Part shown: positions 46,796 to 56,841 of the stretch, piece after piece
Numbering within the stretch: the first letter of the stretch is position 1
How the letters are laid out: every line of letters begins with the position of its first letter
DNA from: Marinobacter pelagius
GTDB taxonomy: Bacteria; Pseudomonadota; Gammaproteobacteria; Pseudomonadales; Oleiphilaceae
Direction of reading: 5' to 3'
Assembly: GCF_003315345.1 (NCBI RefSeq)
Contig: NZ_QNRO01000007.1
Span: 62,001-126,000 of the forward strand
Length of the DNA: 64,000 nucleotides
Program-made: the position numbers and the translations under genes
Notes under the pieces: model-generated
Told to the model about the DNA's origin: nothing
What the model saw: the letters and a program-made list of their open reading frames with translations, nothing else
Database searches by the model: none

Positions 46796-46807
46796 ATATT
46801 CGAATAT
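46796..46807. promoter_or_regulatory. Palindrome in the Lrp-type regulator / gdhB spacer
   Basis: A perfect 12-base palindrome ATATTCGAATAT lies 36 bases upstream of the regulator start, in an AT-rich spacer of about 160 bases. Lrp-family dimers favour such AT-rich palindromes, so it is a candidate autoregulatory site. A TATACT at 46864 may be the -10 of the dehydrogenase promoter. Confidence 0.4.
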
Positions 46808-46919
46808 AAGCGAATTGCCTGCGTTTTGAAACTATATGGTCAAAGTGACTTTCGGGTCTTGAGTATACTGGATTGGCATGAATCCGTATCGCCCTGTGGA
46901 TACCGCCCGGAGAAGATTG

Positions 46920-49900
46920 ATGACCGATTCCCGCTCAGTACAACAACAAAGCCTGCTGGAACAGCTTGCCAACGCCCTTGATGACCAGAATGTCGAAGCC
47001 GATGATTCACTCGATCTTCGCCAGGTAGTGGCGAAAATGATGGAGGAATCCCGATCATGGGACGATGACCTCCACAGCCAGCTTGTCGCGACCTTTGGCG
47101 ACACCCTCGGCGGGCGTTACGCCCAGCTTTTCAGTGGTAGTTTTCCCTCGGCGTATCGGGCCCGCTTTCCGGTGGCTGAAGCCCTGGAAGACATTCGCCA
47201 GATCCAGTCCATTGCCATCAGTTCCGATGTGCCCATGGGCTTCTATAATTCCGGCGACAGCGCCGAAGGGCAGCTCAGCTTCAAGCTCTACAGCCAGGGC
47301 AGTCCGGTGATCCTGTCGGATGTGATTCCTATCCTTGAAAATCTCGGCATGCGGGTTCTGGGTGAGCATCCCTACTCCATCCGGCGCCGGGATGGGGAGA
47401 CCTATGGTGTCAGCGACTTTACGGTGGCGTTCCATTCCCGGTGCCGGAATGCCGATTTCAGGACGGCGAAGCCCCTTGTGCAGCAAGCTTTCCGGGAAAT
47501 CTGGAACGGTTTTGCCGAGAACGACGAGTTCAACCAGCTGATCATGGCGGCGGGTCTGGGCTGGCGGGATGTCGCGTTGCTCCGGGCGTACGCACGCTAC
47601 ATCAAGCAGCTTCGCTTCGGCTTCAGCCAGCCCTTCATCGCCGACACGCTGGCCCGCCATCTCGATATCACCGCTGGTCTGGTCTCCCTGTTCAGGGCCA
47701 GATTCGAACCGGAAGATGTGAAGGCCGAAGAGCGAGCCCAGCGTATCGATGCAATCGAGAAGGAGATCCTTGCTGCGCTGGAACAGGTGGAAAGTCTCGA
47801 CGATGACCGGATCCTGCGTCGATTCCACGCCCTGATTCAGGCCACGGTCAGAACCAACTACTACCAGCCGGAGGAAACCGGCCAGCCAAAGGGCTACCTG
47901 TCCTTCAAGGTTGATCCATCCTCGCTGCCGGACATTCCCAAACCCCGGCCCCGTTTCGAGATATTTGTCTATTCGCCCCGGGTGGAAGGTGTTCACCTGC
48001 GAGCCGGCCCGGTTGCCCGCGGTGGCTTGCGCTGGTCCGATCGCATCGAGGATTACCGGACCGAGATTCTGGGGCTGGTGAAGGCACAACAGGTCAAGAA
48101 CTCGGTGATCGTGCCGGTGGGTGCCAAGGGCGGCTTTGTCGTCAAGCAGCCGCCTGATGAGGGAGACCGGGAGTCGCTGCGCGCCGAGGGTATCGTCTGT
48201 TATCAGATTTTCATTCGTGGTTTGCTCGATCTGACCGACAATCTCGAGAACGGTGTGGTTGTACCGCCGGTCAATGTGGTCCGCCATGACGACGATGACC
48301 CCTACCTGGTGGTGGCCGCAGACAAGGGAACGGCGACGTTTTCCGATATCGCCAACCATCTCGCCGGGGAGTACCGGTTCTGGCTTGGTGACGCCTTTGC
48401 CTCCGGCGGCAACGAGGGTTATGACCACAAGAAGATGGGCATTACCGCCCGGGGTGCCTGGGAGTCGGTGAAGCGCCATTTCCTCGAGAAAGGGCTGGAC
48501 ACCCAGTCCGAGGATTTCACCGTGGTGGGTATCGGCGATATGGCCGGAGATGTATTCGGCAACGGCATGTTGCTGTCGGAACATATCCGGTTGGTGGGTG
48601 CGTTCAATCACCAGCACATTTTTGTCGACCCGTCCCCGGATGCAGCGGCCTCATTTGCCGAGCGCAAGCGCCTGTTCGAACTGCCGGGCTCCAGCTGGGC
48701 GGATTATGACCAAAGCCTCATCAGCAAAGGCGGCGGTATCTTTGCCCGCTCCGCCAAATGGATTCCGGTATCACCCGAAATGCGCTCGCTTCTGGGCATC
48801 AGTGCCCAGCGTCTGGCACCCAACGAACTGATCCGGGCGCTGCTCCGGGCTCCGGTGGACATGATCTGGAACGGCGGCATCGGCACCTATATCAAGGCGC
48901 CCTCCGAGTCCCACGACGATGTCGGGGACCGGGCCAACGACGGACTCAGGGTCGACAGTCCCGAGTTGCGCTGCCGTGTGCTGGGTGAGGGGGGCAACCT
49001 CGGTGTCACCCAGCGGGGTCGGGTCGCCTTTGCCCTGGCTGGTGGTTCAGCGAATTCTGACTTTATCGATAACGCCGGCGGAGTGGACTGCTCCGACCAT
49101 GAAGTGAATATCAAGATCCTGCTGAACGAACGTGTTGCCCGGGATGAAATGACGCTGGGCGAGCGCAATCAGCTGCTCCGGGCGATGACGCCGGAAGTGG
49201 CGGAATTGGTACTGCGCAACAATTATCGGCAGGCCATGGCGCTCAGCCTGGCCTGCACCGGCAAGGTCGGATCACAAGACGGTTATGAGCGTCTGATGCG
49301 GCGGCTTGAATCGGATGGGCGGCTGGATCGAGCACTGGAATTCCTGCCGGATGACGATGAGCTGCGTGAACGCTCCGGAGGGCTGACCCGGCCCGAGCTT
49401 TCGGTGCTGCTGTCCTATACCAAGATAGAACTCAAGCAGGTACTCATGGCCGCTCCCATTGTCCGGGATCCACGGTTCTCCCGGGCGCTTTTCTCGGCCT
49501 TTCCGGAATCCATGCGCGAAGCATTCCCGGAGGCTATCGAGGCGCATCCGCTGCGAGCCGAAATCGTTGCAACCCAGATTGCCAACGACATGGTCAATCG
49601 CATGGGCATCACCTGGGTGGAACGGATCCGCAATACCACCGGAGCCGATGCCGGCCGCATCGCCGCCGCCTACCTGATCTCAGTCGAGATCCACAACGTA
49701 GACCGGCAATGGGAAGCCATTGAAAAGCTGGATGGCCGGATTGATGCGGCGGTGCAGGCTGACCTTTTCAGCGATGTCATTCACCTGGTCACCCGAAGCA
49801 CTGTCTGGTTGCTGCACAACCGTCGCAACGATCTGGACCCGGCCGACTGTGAGGCCCGATACCGGGGGGCTTTGTCGGATGTACTGTCCTCCATCGAGCG

Positions 49901-50423
49901 ATTGTCTTCGGTCATACCTGAAAGTCGCTGGTATGGGCACTATGCTGAGTACAGGGAAAAAGACGTGCCGGAAGCGTTAGCCGCTTATTGTGCCTCGGCT
50001 GAGAGCCGTTACTGGCTGATGGACATGATCGAGATCTCAAGCCAGCTGGGGCAGGATCTGGAGTCCGTGGCCTGGGTTTACTTCCGGTTAGGGGAGAGCC
50101 TGAACCTGACCTGGCTGGACCGGCAGATGCGGGTTTATCGGGCCCATGGGCACTGGCAGGTGCTGGCAACGGTCCATTACCGGGATGAACTGGATCAGCA
50201 GTTGCGGGGCCTCACTGCCTCAGTGCTGGCACAGGATGATTCTGCCGAGGGCAATCTCGCTTCTCCGGAAGCAAAGCTGGATTCCTGGCGAAGTGCGAGG
50301 CAACCACTTTTGGGTCGTTGGGAGCGGGTACTCGGGGATATGCAGGCGGCCAATGATGTCGATTGTGCCGTGTTTTCGGTGGCGCACAGTGTGCTCAGGG
50401 AGCTTTCCAGAGAGGCTTTCTGA
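46920..50423 (+). CDS. gdhB: NAD-specific glutamate dehydrogenase, short form
   Basis: 1167 residues from ATG 46920, with GGAG eight bases upstream; ATG 46878 lacks a site and could lie almost at the transcript start. It oxidises glutamate to 2-oxoglutarate and ammonia with NAD. Catalytic-domain motifs are intact: ARGGLRWSDRIEDYR, VPVGAKGGFV, GIGDMAGDVFGNGM. The well-known GDH-180 class is about 1600 residues; this protein lacks roughly 450 N-terminal residues where the ACT-like domains lie. The regular gene start argues for a natural shorter class over truncation. The next gene is putA, so the pair funnels proline through glutamate to the TCA cycle. Confidence 0.86.
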   Translation: MTDSRSVQQQSLLEQLANALDDQNVEADDSLDLRQVVAKMMEESRSWDDDLHSQLVATFGDTLGGRYAQLFSGSFPSAYRARFPVAEALEDIRQIQSIAISSDVPMGFYNSGDSAEGQLSFKLYSQGSPVILSDVIPILENLGMRVLGEHPYSIRRRDGETYGVSDFTVAFHSRCRNADFRTAKPLVQQAFREIWNGFAENDEFNQLIMAAGLGWRDVALLRAYARYIKQLRFGFSQPFIADTLARHLDITAGLVSLFRARFEPEDVKAEERAQRIDAIEKEILAALEQVESLDDDRILRRFHALIQATVRTNYYQPEETGQPKGYLSFKVDPSSLPDIPKPRPRFEIFVYSPRVEGVHLRAGPVARGGLRWSDRIEDYRTEILGLVKAQQVKNSVIVPVGAKGGFVVKQPPDEGDRESLRAEGIVCYQIFIRGLLDLTDNLENGVVVPPVNVVRHDDDDPYLVVAADKGTATFSDIANHLAGEYRFWLGDAFASGGNEGYDHKKMGITARGAWESVKRHFLEKGLDTQSEDFTVVGIGDMAGDVFGNGMLLSEHIRLVGAFNHQHIFVDPSPDAAASFAERKRLFELPGSSWADYDQSLISKGGGIFARSAKWIPVSPEMRSLLGISAQRLAPNELIRALLRAPVDMIWNGGIGTYIKAPSESHDDVGDRANDGLRVDSPELRCRVLGEGGNLGVTQRGRVAFALAGGSANSDFIDNAGGVDCSDHEVNIKILLNERVARDEMTLGERNQLLRAMTPEVAELVLRNNYRQAMALSLACTGKVGSQDGYERLMRRLESDGRLDRALEFLPDDDELRERSGGLTRPELSVLLSYTKIELKQVLMAAPIVRDPRFSRALFSAFPESMREAFPEAIEAHPLRAEIVATQIANDMVNRMGITWVERIRNTTGADAGRIAAAYLISVEIHNVDRQWEAIEKLDGRIDAAVQADLFSDVIHLVTRSTVWLLHNRRNDLDPADCEARYRGALSDVLSSIERLSSVIPESRWYGHYAEYREKDVPEALAAYCASAESRYWLMDMIEISSQLGQDLESVAWVYFRLGESLNLTWLDRQMRVYRAHGHWQVLATVHYRDELDQQLRGLTASVLAQDDSAEGNLASPEAKLDSWRSARQPLLGRWERVLGDMQAANDVDCAVFSVAHSVLRELSREAF

Positions 50424-50597
50424 TTCAAGTTGAAGGGCGATATGGCTATAGCGTGACCTTCCGATGGTTTTTTGATGAATTGTAGTTCAATAAAAAAGTC
50501 GTAATGTGTTGCTCCATATATTTTTATGGGCAAATCGTCTTTTTCATTCTCGGTAAAATGCGAGAGATACAAGACAAACAGCGAAGAGGGTACAAAT

Positions 50598-53500
50598 ATG
50601 ACACAGCAATCAGTGAATCCTGACCTCAACGAGCATCGCCAGGCGATCCGGCAGAACTATCTGGCGGACGAGCATGCGGTGATTCACAAGCTGATTGCTG
50701 ACGCCCAGTTGTCACAGGCTGAGCGGGAGGCGATCTCCGCCCGTGCCGCAGAACTGGTACGTAGCGTCCGCAAGAATGCACGCCCGACCATCATGGAGAA
50801 ATTCCTGGCGGAATACGGACTCACCACCAAGGAGGGCGTTGCCCTGATGTGTCTGGCCGAGGCCCTGCTTCGGGTACCGGATAACCTCACCATCCACGAT
50901 CTGATCGAAGACAAGATCACCTCCGGCAACTGGGGCGCCCACGTGGGCAAGGCCCAGTCCGGGATGATCAACTCCGCGACCGTGGCATTGCTGATGACCA
51001 GCAACCTGCTGAAGGACTCCGAGCGCCAGAGCGTGGGCGAGACCCTGCGCAAACTGGTCAAGCGCATGGGTGAGCCGGTAGTCCGTACCGTGGCCGGTCA
51101 GGCCATGAAGGAGATGGGGCGCCAGTTCGTTCTGGGCCGCGATATCGAGGAAGCCCAGGACCGCGGCAAGTATTACGTTGAGCGTGGCTACACCTATTCC
51201 TATGACATGCTCGGCGAAGCCGCCCGCACCGATGCGGATGCCCTGCGTTATTACCAGTCATACTCGGATGCCATCGACAGCATCAGCAAGAACTGCAAGG
51301 GCGATGTGCGCACCAACCCGGGTATTTCCGTGAAGTTGTCCGCGCTGCTGGCCCGGTATGAATACGGCCACAAAGAGCGGGTGATGAATGAACTCATGCC
51401 CCGCGCCCTGAAACTGGCCAAAAAAGCGGCCGCCTCCAACATGGGCTTCAACATCGACGCCGAGGAACAGGATCGTCTCGACCTGTCCCTGGATGTCATC
51501 GAAGCCATTCTTTCCGACCCGGAACTGAAGGACTGGGACGGTTTTGGTGTGGTGGTTCAGGCATTCGGCAAGCGCTCCGCCCAGACCCTGGACTGGCTGT
51601 ATGCCTTGTCCGAGAAGCTGGATCGTCGGATCATGGTGCGCCTGGTTAAGGGGGCCTACTGGGATGCCGAGATCAAGCGCGCCCAGGTAATGGGTCTGAG
51701 CGGTTTTCCGGTATTCACCCGCAAGGCCTGCAGTGACGTTTCCTACCTGTCCTGCGCCAAACAATTGCTGGGCATGACCGACCGCATCTACCCGCAGTTC
51801 GCCACCCACAACGCGCACTCCGTATCGGCGGTGCTGGAGCTGGCCAAAGATATCGACCGCTCAAAATTTGAATTCCAGCGCCTGCACGGTATGGGTGAGT
51901 CCCTGCACGATCAGGTACTGCAGGACAGTGGTGTCCCTTGCCGGATCTATGCCCCGGTGGGTGCCCACAAGGATCTGCTGGCCTATCTGGTCCGTCGCCT
52001 GCTGGAAAACGGCGCCAACAGTTCTTTCGTGAACCAGATTGTCGACACCAACATCACGCCGGAAGAAATCGCCAAGGATCCCATCGATGCGGTGGTGGCC
52101 CTGGGCGACAACATCTCCAGCAAGGCCATTGTGCCGCCGGCGAAGATTTTCGGTGACCAGCGTCGCAACTCCAAGGGCTGGGATATTACCGATCCGGTGA
52201 CCGTCGCAGAGATCGAGGAAGGCCGTGGCAAGTTCCGGGAGCACCAGTGGAAGGGTGGCCCCGTGCTGGCGGTGGAATCCTCCAGCGATGAGGTGCACGA
52301 GGTCCGTAACCCGGCCAACCCGGATGATCTGGTGGGGCATATCACCTTCACGTCCGAAGCCGATATCAGCGCGGCCCTCGACGCGGCCCAGGAGGGCTTC
52401 AAGGGCTGGTCTGCAAGGTCCGCCGAGGAGCGTGCGGCCTGTGTTCGCAAGGTGGGTGACCTGTACGAGGAGCATGCCTATGAGCTGTTCGCCCTGACCA
52501 CCCGTGAGGCGGGCAAGTCCCTGCTGGATGCGGTCGCAGAGATCCGCGAGGCGGTTGACTTCGCCATGTTCTACGCCAACGAAGGCATCCGTTACGAAAA
52601 GGATGGCGAGGCCCGGGGCGTCATGTGCTGTATCTCGCCGTGGAACTTCCCGCTGGCGATCTTCACCGGCCAGATCCTGGCCAACCTGGCGGCGGGCAAT
52701 GCGGTCGTCGCCAAGCCGGCCGAGAGCACCTCGCTCCTGGCGGTGCGCGCGGTTGAGCTGATGCATGAGGCGGGTATCCCCCGTGATGCTATCCAGCTGC
52801 TGCCGGGTACCGGTGCCACTGTGGGCTCCGCCCTGACATCAGATCCCCGTGTGACCGGGGTCTGCTTCACCGGCTCCACGGCTACCGCCCAGCGCATCAA
52901 CAAGGCCATGACCGAGCACATGGCTCCGGATGCTCCGCTGGTGGCAGAGACCGGTGGCCTCAACGCGATGATCGTGGATTCCACCGCGCTGCCAGAGCAG
53001 GTGGTGCGGGATGTGCTGGCGTCCTCATTCCAGAGTGCCGGCCAGCGCTGCTCTGCGCTGCGCATGCTGTATATCCAGAAAGACATTGCCGATAACCTGT
53101 TGGAGATGCTGTACGGCGCCATGGAAGAACTGGGTATTGGCGACCCGTGGCAGTTGTCCACGGACGTAGGCCCGGTGATCGACGAGCCGTCCCAGAAGAA
53201 GATCGTCGACCACTGCAGCAAGTTCGAGCAGGCCGGCAAGTTGCTCAAGAAAATGGACGTGCCGAGCAAGGGCCGATTCGTTTCGCCGGCGGTACTCAAG
53301 GTCAACGGTATCGAGGATATGGAGGAAGAGATCTTTGGCCCGGTCCTGCACGTGGCTACCTTTGAAGCGAAGGACATCGACAAGGTGGTGGACGCCGTCA
53401 ATGCCAAGGGCTACGGCCTGACCTTCGGTATCCACAGCCGGGTCGACCGCCGGATAGAGCATATCGCCAGCCGGATCCATGTGGGTAACACGTACGTAAA

Positions 53501-54224
53501 CCGGAACCAGATCGGCGCCATTGTCGGGTCCCAGCCGTTCGGTGGTGAAGGCCTCTCTGGTACCGGCCCGAAGGCGGGTGGCCCACTGTACGTTCGTCGT
53601 TTCCTCAAAGGGGAGACTGTCGAGAAGTCGTCCAGCTCCAGCGATAAGGTTATCGGTGCGGACAAGGCTCAGAAGCTGATCAATCAGGTGGCCGCAGTCA
53701 AGGCGCCCAGGCCTGAGGAACGTCAGGAAACCCTCAAGCCGTTCTTTGGTGAGGTTCCGGGGCCGATGGACCAGGGTTATCTGGAAATGCCCGGGCCCAC
53801 CGGCGAGCAGAACCACCTGTCCTTCCATGCCCGGGGTGTGGTCCTGTGTCTGGGGCCAGATGCGGATTCAGCCATGGAACAGGCGGCAACCGCGCTGTCC
53901 CAGGGCAACCAGGTGGTGGTCATTGCACCGGATGCCGAGAAGAAGATGGCGGATGCCACCAAGGCCGGCCTGCCCATTGTGGCGGTCAACGGTGTCCTCG
54001 ATCCGGACGCGCTGACCGAGCTGTCCGGCTTCGAGGCGGTGGTCAGCGTCGCCGAGAAGCCGCTGCTGAAGCAGTACCGCCAGGCTCTGGCCAAGCGCGA
54101 CGGTGCCCTGCTGCCGATCATCACCGAGCACAAGCTGGATCAGCGTTACGTGATCGAGCGGCACCTGTGTGTGGATACTACTGCAGCGGGTGGTAACGCC
54201 AGCCTGATCGCTTCGGCTGAGTAA
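50598..54224 (+). CDS. putA: Bifunctional proline dehydrogenase / delta-1-pyrroline-5-carboxylate dehydrogenase
   Basis: 1208 residues from ATG 50598. The N-terminal half is the FAD-binding proline dehydrogenase (NPGISVKLSALLARYE; MVRLVKGAYWDAEIKRAQ). The second half is the aldehyde dehydrogenase (CISPWNFPLAIFTGQ; VAETGGLNAMIV), with the nucleophilic Cys in QSAGQRCSALR near residue 817. It converts proline to glutamate. The N-terminal ribbon-helix-helix DNA-binding domain of enterobacterial PutA is missing, so it cannot repress itself; the Lrp-type regulator upstream may replace that function. It follows gdhB after 174 bases with its own likely promoter. Confidence 0.95.
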   Translation: MTQQSVNPDLNEHRQAIRQNYLADEHAVIHKLIADAQLSQAEREAISARAAELVRSVRKNARPTIMEKFLAEYGLTTKEGVALMCLAEALLRVPDNLTIHDLIEDKITSGNWGAHVGKAQSGMINSATVALLMTSNLLKDSERQSVGETLRKLVKRMGEPVVRTVAGQAMKEMGRQFVLGRDIEEAQDRGKYYVERGYTYSYDMLGEAARTDADALRYYQSYSDAIDSISKNCKGDVRTNPGISVKLSALLARYEYGHKERVMNELMPRALKLAKKAAASNMGFNIDAEEQDRLDLSLDVIEAILSDPELKDWDGFGVVVQAFGKRSAQTLDWLYALSEKLDRRIMVRLVKGAYWDAEIKRAQVMGLSGFPVFTRKACSDVSYLSCAKQLLGMTDRIYPQFATHNAHSVSAVLELAKDIDRSKFEFQRLHGMGESLHDQVLQDSGVPCRIYAPVGAHKDLLAYLVRRLLENGANSSFVNQIVDTNITPEEIAKDPIDAVVALGDNISSKAIVPPAKIFGDQRRNSKGWDITDPVTVAEIEEGRGKFREHQWKGGPVLAVESSSDEVHEVRNPANPDDLVGHITFTSEADISAALDAAQEGFKGWSARSAEERAACVRKVGDLYEEHAYELFALTTREAGKSLLDAVAEIREAVDFAMFYANEGIRYEKDGEARGVMCCISPWNFPLAIFTGQILANLAAGNAVVAKPAESTSLLAVRAVELMHEAGIPRDAIQLLPGTGATVGSALTSDPRVTGVCFTGSTATAQRINKAMTEHMAPDAPLVAETGGLNAMIVDSTALPEQVVRDVLASSFQSAGQRCSALRMLYIQKDIADNLLEMLYGAMEELGIGDPWQLSTDVGPVIDEPSQKKIVDHCSKFEQAGKLLKKMDVPSKGRFVSPAVLKVNGIEDMEEEIFGPVLHVATFEAKDIDKVVDAVNAKGYGLTFGIHSRVDRRIEHIASRIHVGNTYVNRNQIGAIVGSQPFGGEGLSGTGPKAGGPLYVRRFLKGETVEKSSSSSDKVIGADKAQKLINQVAAVKAPRPEERQETLKPFFGEVPGPMDQGYLEMPGPTGEQNHLSFHARGVVLCLGPDADSAMEQAATALSQGNQVVVIAPDAEKKMADATKAGLPIVAVNGVLDPDALTELSGFEAVVSVAEKPLLKQYRQALAKRDGALLPIITEHKLDQRYVIERHLCVDTTAAGGNASLIASAE

Positions 54225-54240
54225 CGCCATCCTGAATGAA

Positions 54241-54277
54241 AAACGCCGCACGGGCCTGAACCCGCGCGGCGTTTTTT
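54241..54277 (+). terminator. Rho-independent terminator after putA
   Basis: A GC-rich stem (AACGCCGC...GCGGCGTT with an inner ACGGG/CCCG pair) is followed by a six-T run starting 17 bases after the putA stop. This is the clearest intrinsic terminator in the window and could also serve the convergent transglycosylase gene. Confidence 0.85.
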
Positions 54278-54292
54278 GTTTTGCGGAAGCGG

Positions 54293-54994
54293 TCAGTTCG
54301 CAGCGTAACGCTCGTGAAGGATGCCCACCCGCTCCACGTAGGCCTTGGTCTCGGCATAGGGAGGGACGCCCTTGTAGCGGGTAACGGCGCCTGGGCCAGC
54401 GTTGTAGGCAGCGGTTGCCAGGCGAATGTCCCCATTGAAACGCGCCAGCATCCGGGCCAGATAATTTACCCCGCCACGTATGTTTTCGGCCGCCACCATG
54501 GCATTGCCTACGCCTAGTTCCCGGGCGGTAGCCGGCATCAGTTGCATCAGGCCCTGGGCGCCCTTGGGAGACAGCGCCTTGGGGTTGAACGCGGATTCGG
54601 CGTGAATGACGGCCCGGACCAGGGCCGGGTCGACATCGAACTCACTGGCCGCAGTCCGGATTTCCTTCTGGTAAGGCTGAAGGAACAGCGGCGTCTTGCG
54701 CCAGTCGACTTTCGAATTCGGATCACAGGCGTAACAGTGAAAGCGGATGACATCGAACGTGGCATTGTTTGGCTGGATACTGCTGTAGGAAACGACTCCG
54801 TTCTCGTCGGTGTAGCGATAGACTGTCTCGTTGCCGGTGGAGGCAATAGGGGCGTCCGTGCTCTTGGTGTTGGTGTACTCGACGGTGCCATCCGGATGCA
54901 CGATGCGCTTGATGCCATCGGCCAGAGCCGGCATGGCAACCGAGAACATCATTACGGCGAGCGCGAGGGAAGGAGTTCGTGATCGTTTTGCCAT
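54293..54994 (-). CDS. Lytic transglycosylase with DUF4124 domain
   Basis: 233 residues from ATG 54994 (the frame is open to 55081). A signal peptide (SLALAVMMFSVAMPALA) leads to a DUF4124-type segment (DGTVEYTNTK; YRYTDENGVVSYSS) and an SLT/goose-lysozyme domain: catalytic Glu in HAESAFNPKALSPKGAQGLMQLMP, then TAAYNAGPGAV. It cleaves peptidoglycan in the periplasm during growth or remodelling. It reads convergently with putA. Confidence 0.85.
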   Translation of the reverse strand: MAKRSRTPSLALAVMMFSVAMPALADGIKRIVHPDGTVEYTNTKSTDAPIASTGNETVYRYTDENGVVSYSSIQPNNATFDVIRFHCYACDPNSKVDWRKTPLFLQPYQKEIRTAASEFDVDPALVRAVIHAESAFNPKALSPKGAQGLMQLMPATARELGVGNAMVAAENIRGGVNYLARMLARFNGDIRLATAAYNAGPGAVTRYKGVPPYAETKAYVERVGILHERYAAN

Positions 54995-55114
54995 GGTCCA
55001 GAGTAAGCCGGTAACTGCCAGTAATAATCGAGTGCCTATTATTTCAGTCCCTGGCCCTGTGGCAAAGGGCCAGGGTCCCATTAACTGTAACCCGACTGAT
55101 GCTATTTGTTGCGG

Positions 55115-56230
55115 TTATGAATCGGCCGGCGCCGGTTCCGGCGGCAACCGGGTGCCGGACCAGTTTTCCATCAGCCGGCAGGTGACCAGGTCGCCGGTAA
55201 CGTTAATGGCAGTGCGGCACATGTCCAGAATGCGGTCCACGCCCATGATCAGCGCGATACCGCTTGGCGGTATGCCCACGGTCTGGAGCACCATGGCAAG
55301 GATGACGATGCCAACGCCGGGTGTGGCCGGTGAACCGATGGACGCGCCGACCGCCATGGCAACCACCAGCGCCATGCTGCCCCAGCCCAGGTCAATGCCA
55401 TAGACCTGGGCCAGGAATACGGTTGCCACCGCCTGATAAAGTGCGGTGCCGTTCATGTTGATGGTTGCGCCCAGTGGAATCACAAATTCGGAGATCGATG
55501 GCCGCACTCCGAGCTTGTCCTCGGCAGTGCGGATGGAAAGCGGCATGACAGCAGCGGAGCTGGAGGTGGAGAATGCCAGCAGCAGGACATCACGGCTGTC
55601 CTTGAGAAACTGCAATGGTCGCTGGCCCACCAGAACCTTGAGAATCAGCAGGTAGAAGCCCAGTAGGACCAACAATCCCAGCAGGACGGTCAGCACGTAG
55701 GAGCCCATGCCCAGCATGGCGCGGAAGCCGATGGTGGTGGTGAGCTGGGCCATCAGGCCGAAGACGGCGAAGGGGGCCAGGCGCATGGCCCATTTAACCA
55801 CGGTCATGCAGACCTGTTGCAGGGAATCGAGCAGGTCCAGCATCGGTCGGGACTTTTCCGGTGCCATGCTGACCAGGGCAACACCGACGATGATCGAGAA
55901 GATCACTACCTGCAGCATCTGGCCTTCCACCATGGCATCCAGGGGATTGCCGGGGAGCAGCCCCAACAGGGCCTGGGGAAGATCCTCAACACTGGGTATC
56001 GTGGCATTCACCACCTCGCCAGAGGGTTCCGTTGCTGGCGTGGCCAGCCCGGTCAGCATGCGCCCGGGGTTAATCAGGCCACCAACCCAGAGCCCGATGG
56101 AAGCGGCGATGGCAGTGGTGATGACGAAGAAAATGGATACGCGCATGCCGAGCTTGCGCAGTTGCGAGAGATCTTCGCTGGAGGCCAGGCCTCGCACCAC
56201 CGAGGCGATGACGATGGCCACCCGTTTCAC
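55115..56230 (-). pseudogene. 5'-truncated dicarboxylate/amino acid:cation symporter (DAACS)
   Basis: 371 residues from GTG 56230, matching the GltP/DctA-type family in its core: SSSAAVMPLSIRTAEDKLGV, VIPLGATINMNGTALYQ and GSPATPGVGIVILAMVLQ. Family members have about 60-70 more residues in front (first membrane helix and half of the second). Here homologous sequence begins abruptly at VIASVVRGLAS near 56215, preceded by a few unrelated codons and an in-frame stop. The break coincides with the change from GC-rich to AT-rich DNA. The protein probably cannot fold as a working transporter, though the frame itself is intact. Confidence 0.72.
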
Positions 56231-56714
56231 GGGATGAATATGTACATCGGTTTAGGTCAGTATTCATAAGGGTTTTAGGTGTTCTGATCAAATTTTATAC
56301 GCATACACATATATTCTTCTTATGTGTATAAGATTGGGCTCTTTTCATCCCGGTTTTGTACATACGGAAGTTTCGAGTTCATCCGCTTGGTCCCAGTAAT
56401 TTCAACGCAACATTGCCGTCGTTCCGCCTTCTACAAAGACTCTGAACCCCTGCTGAAAAGGGTATTAAAAGACACGGCGTCAGGGGGCGAGTTCTCGCAC
56501 TGCGTGCCGCACCAAGCCCTTGATCCCTAAATTTCTTATATTTGAATGCACCCTTAAGACGACCACTATGCGCACACTCGATTTAGCTTGCGTATAGTCA
56601 GACCAATAGCGTTCCCTATGACTAAGCTCACAAGTGATCTCAGAGGAAATGTGACCGATTTTCCGATTTGAATTTCGATACAGAAACTAATAAGTGTCAA
56701 GAAAGGACGAAGAC
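56231..56714. other. AT-rich junction spacer, no convincing gene
   Basis: 484 bases between the truncated symporter and the next gene start. Base composition is clearly more AT-rich than the DNA to the left. A 68-codon frame at 56324-56530 has no ribosome binding site and no protein-like pattern. One perfect hairpin is noted separately. This stretch marks the left end of the accessory region. Confidence 0.6.
56303..56329. repeat. Perfect 9-bp inverted repeat near the core/accessory junction
   Basis: ATACACATA and TATGTGTAT are separated by nine bases, about 75 bases upstream of the truncated symporter start. It could be a regulator site or the remnant of a mobile-element end. Confidence 0.4.
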
Positions 56715-56824
56715 GTGGAAAAAATGTTGCTCTTGTTAGCAGGCACAGTACTTGGATGGGTGCTGAATACAGCGAGAGAGTTTTGGATAAGGTCGAGAGA
56801 GGAGAAGAAGGAATTAGCTTTTAT
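56715..56824 (+). pseudogene. Small membrane protein gene cut by the IS element
   Basis: GTG 56715 follows an AAAGGAC site and encodes a membrane segment (MLLLLAGTVLGWVLNT) and a charged helix (RSREEKKELAF) before the insertion sequence begins at codon 37. Inside the IS the frame continues 12 codons to TAG at 56859. The 3' part of the original gene is not recognisable beyond the IS. Confidence 0.5.
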
Positions 56825-56841
56825 TGACCTGCCCCCTGACT

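Noticed and set aside
47055-48617. 520-codon minus-strand frame inside gdhB
   Set aside because: Antisense shadow of a conserved catalytic domain; no ribosome binding site and no family pattern.
56324-56530. 68-codon frame in the junction spacer
   Set aside because: No ribosome binding site and no sequence pattern of a protein family.
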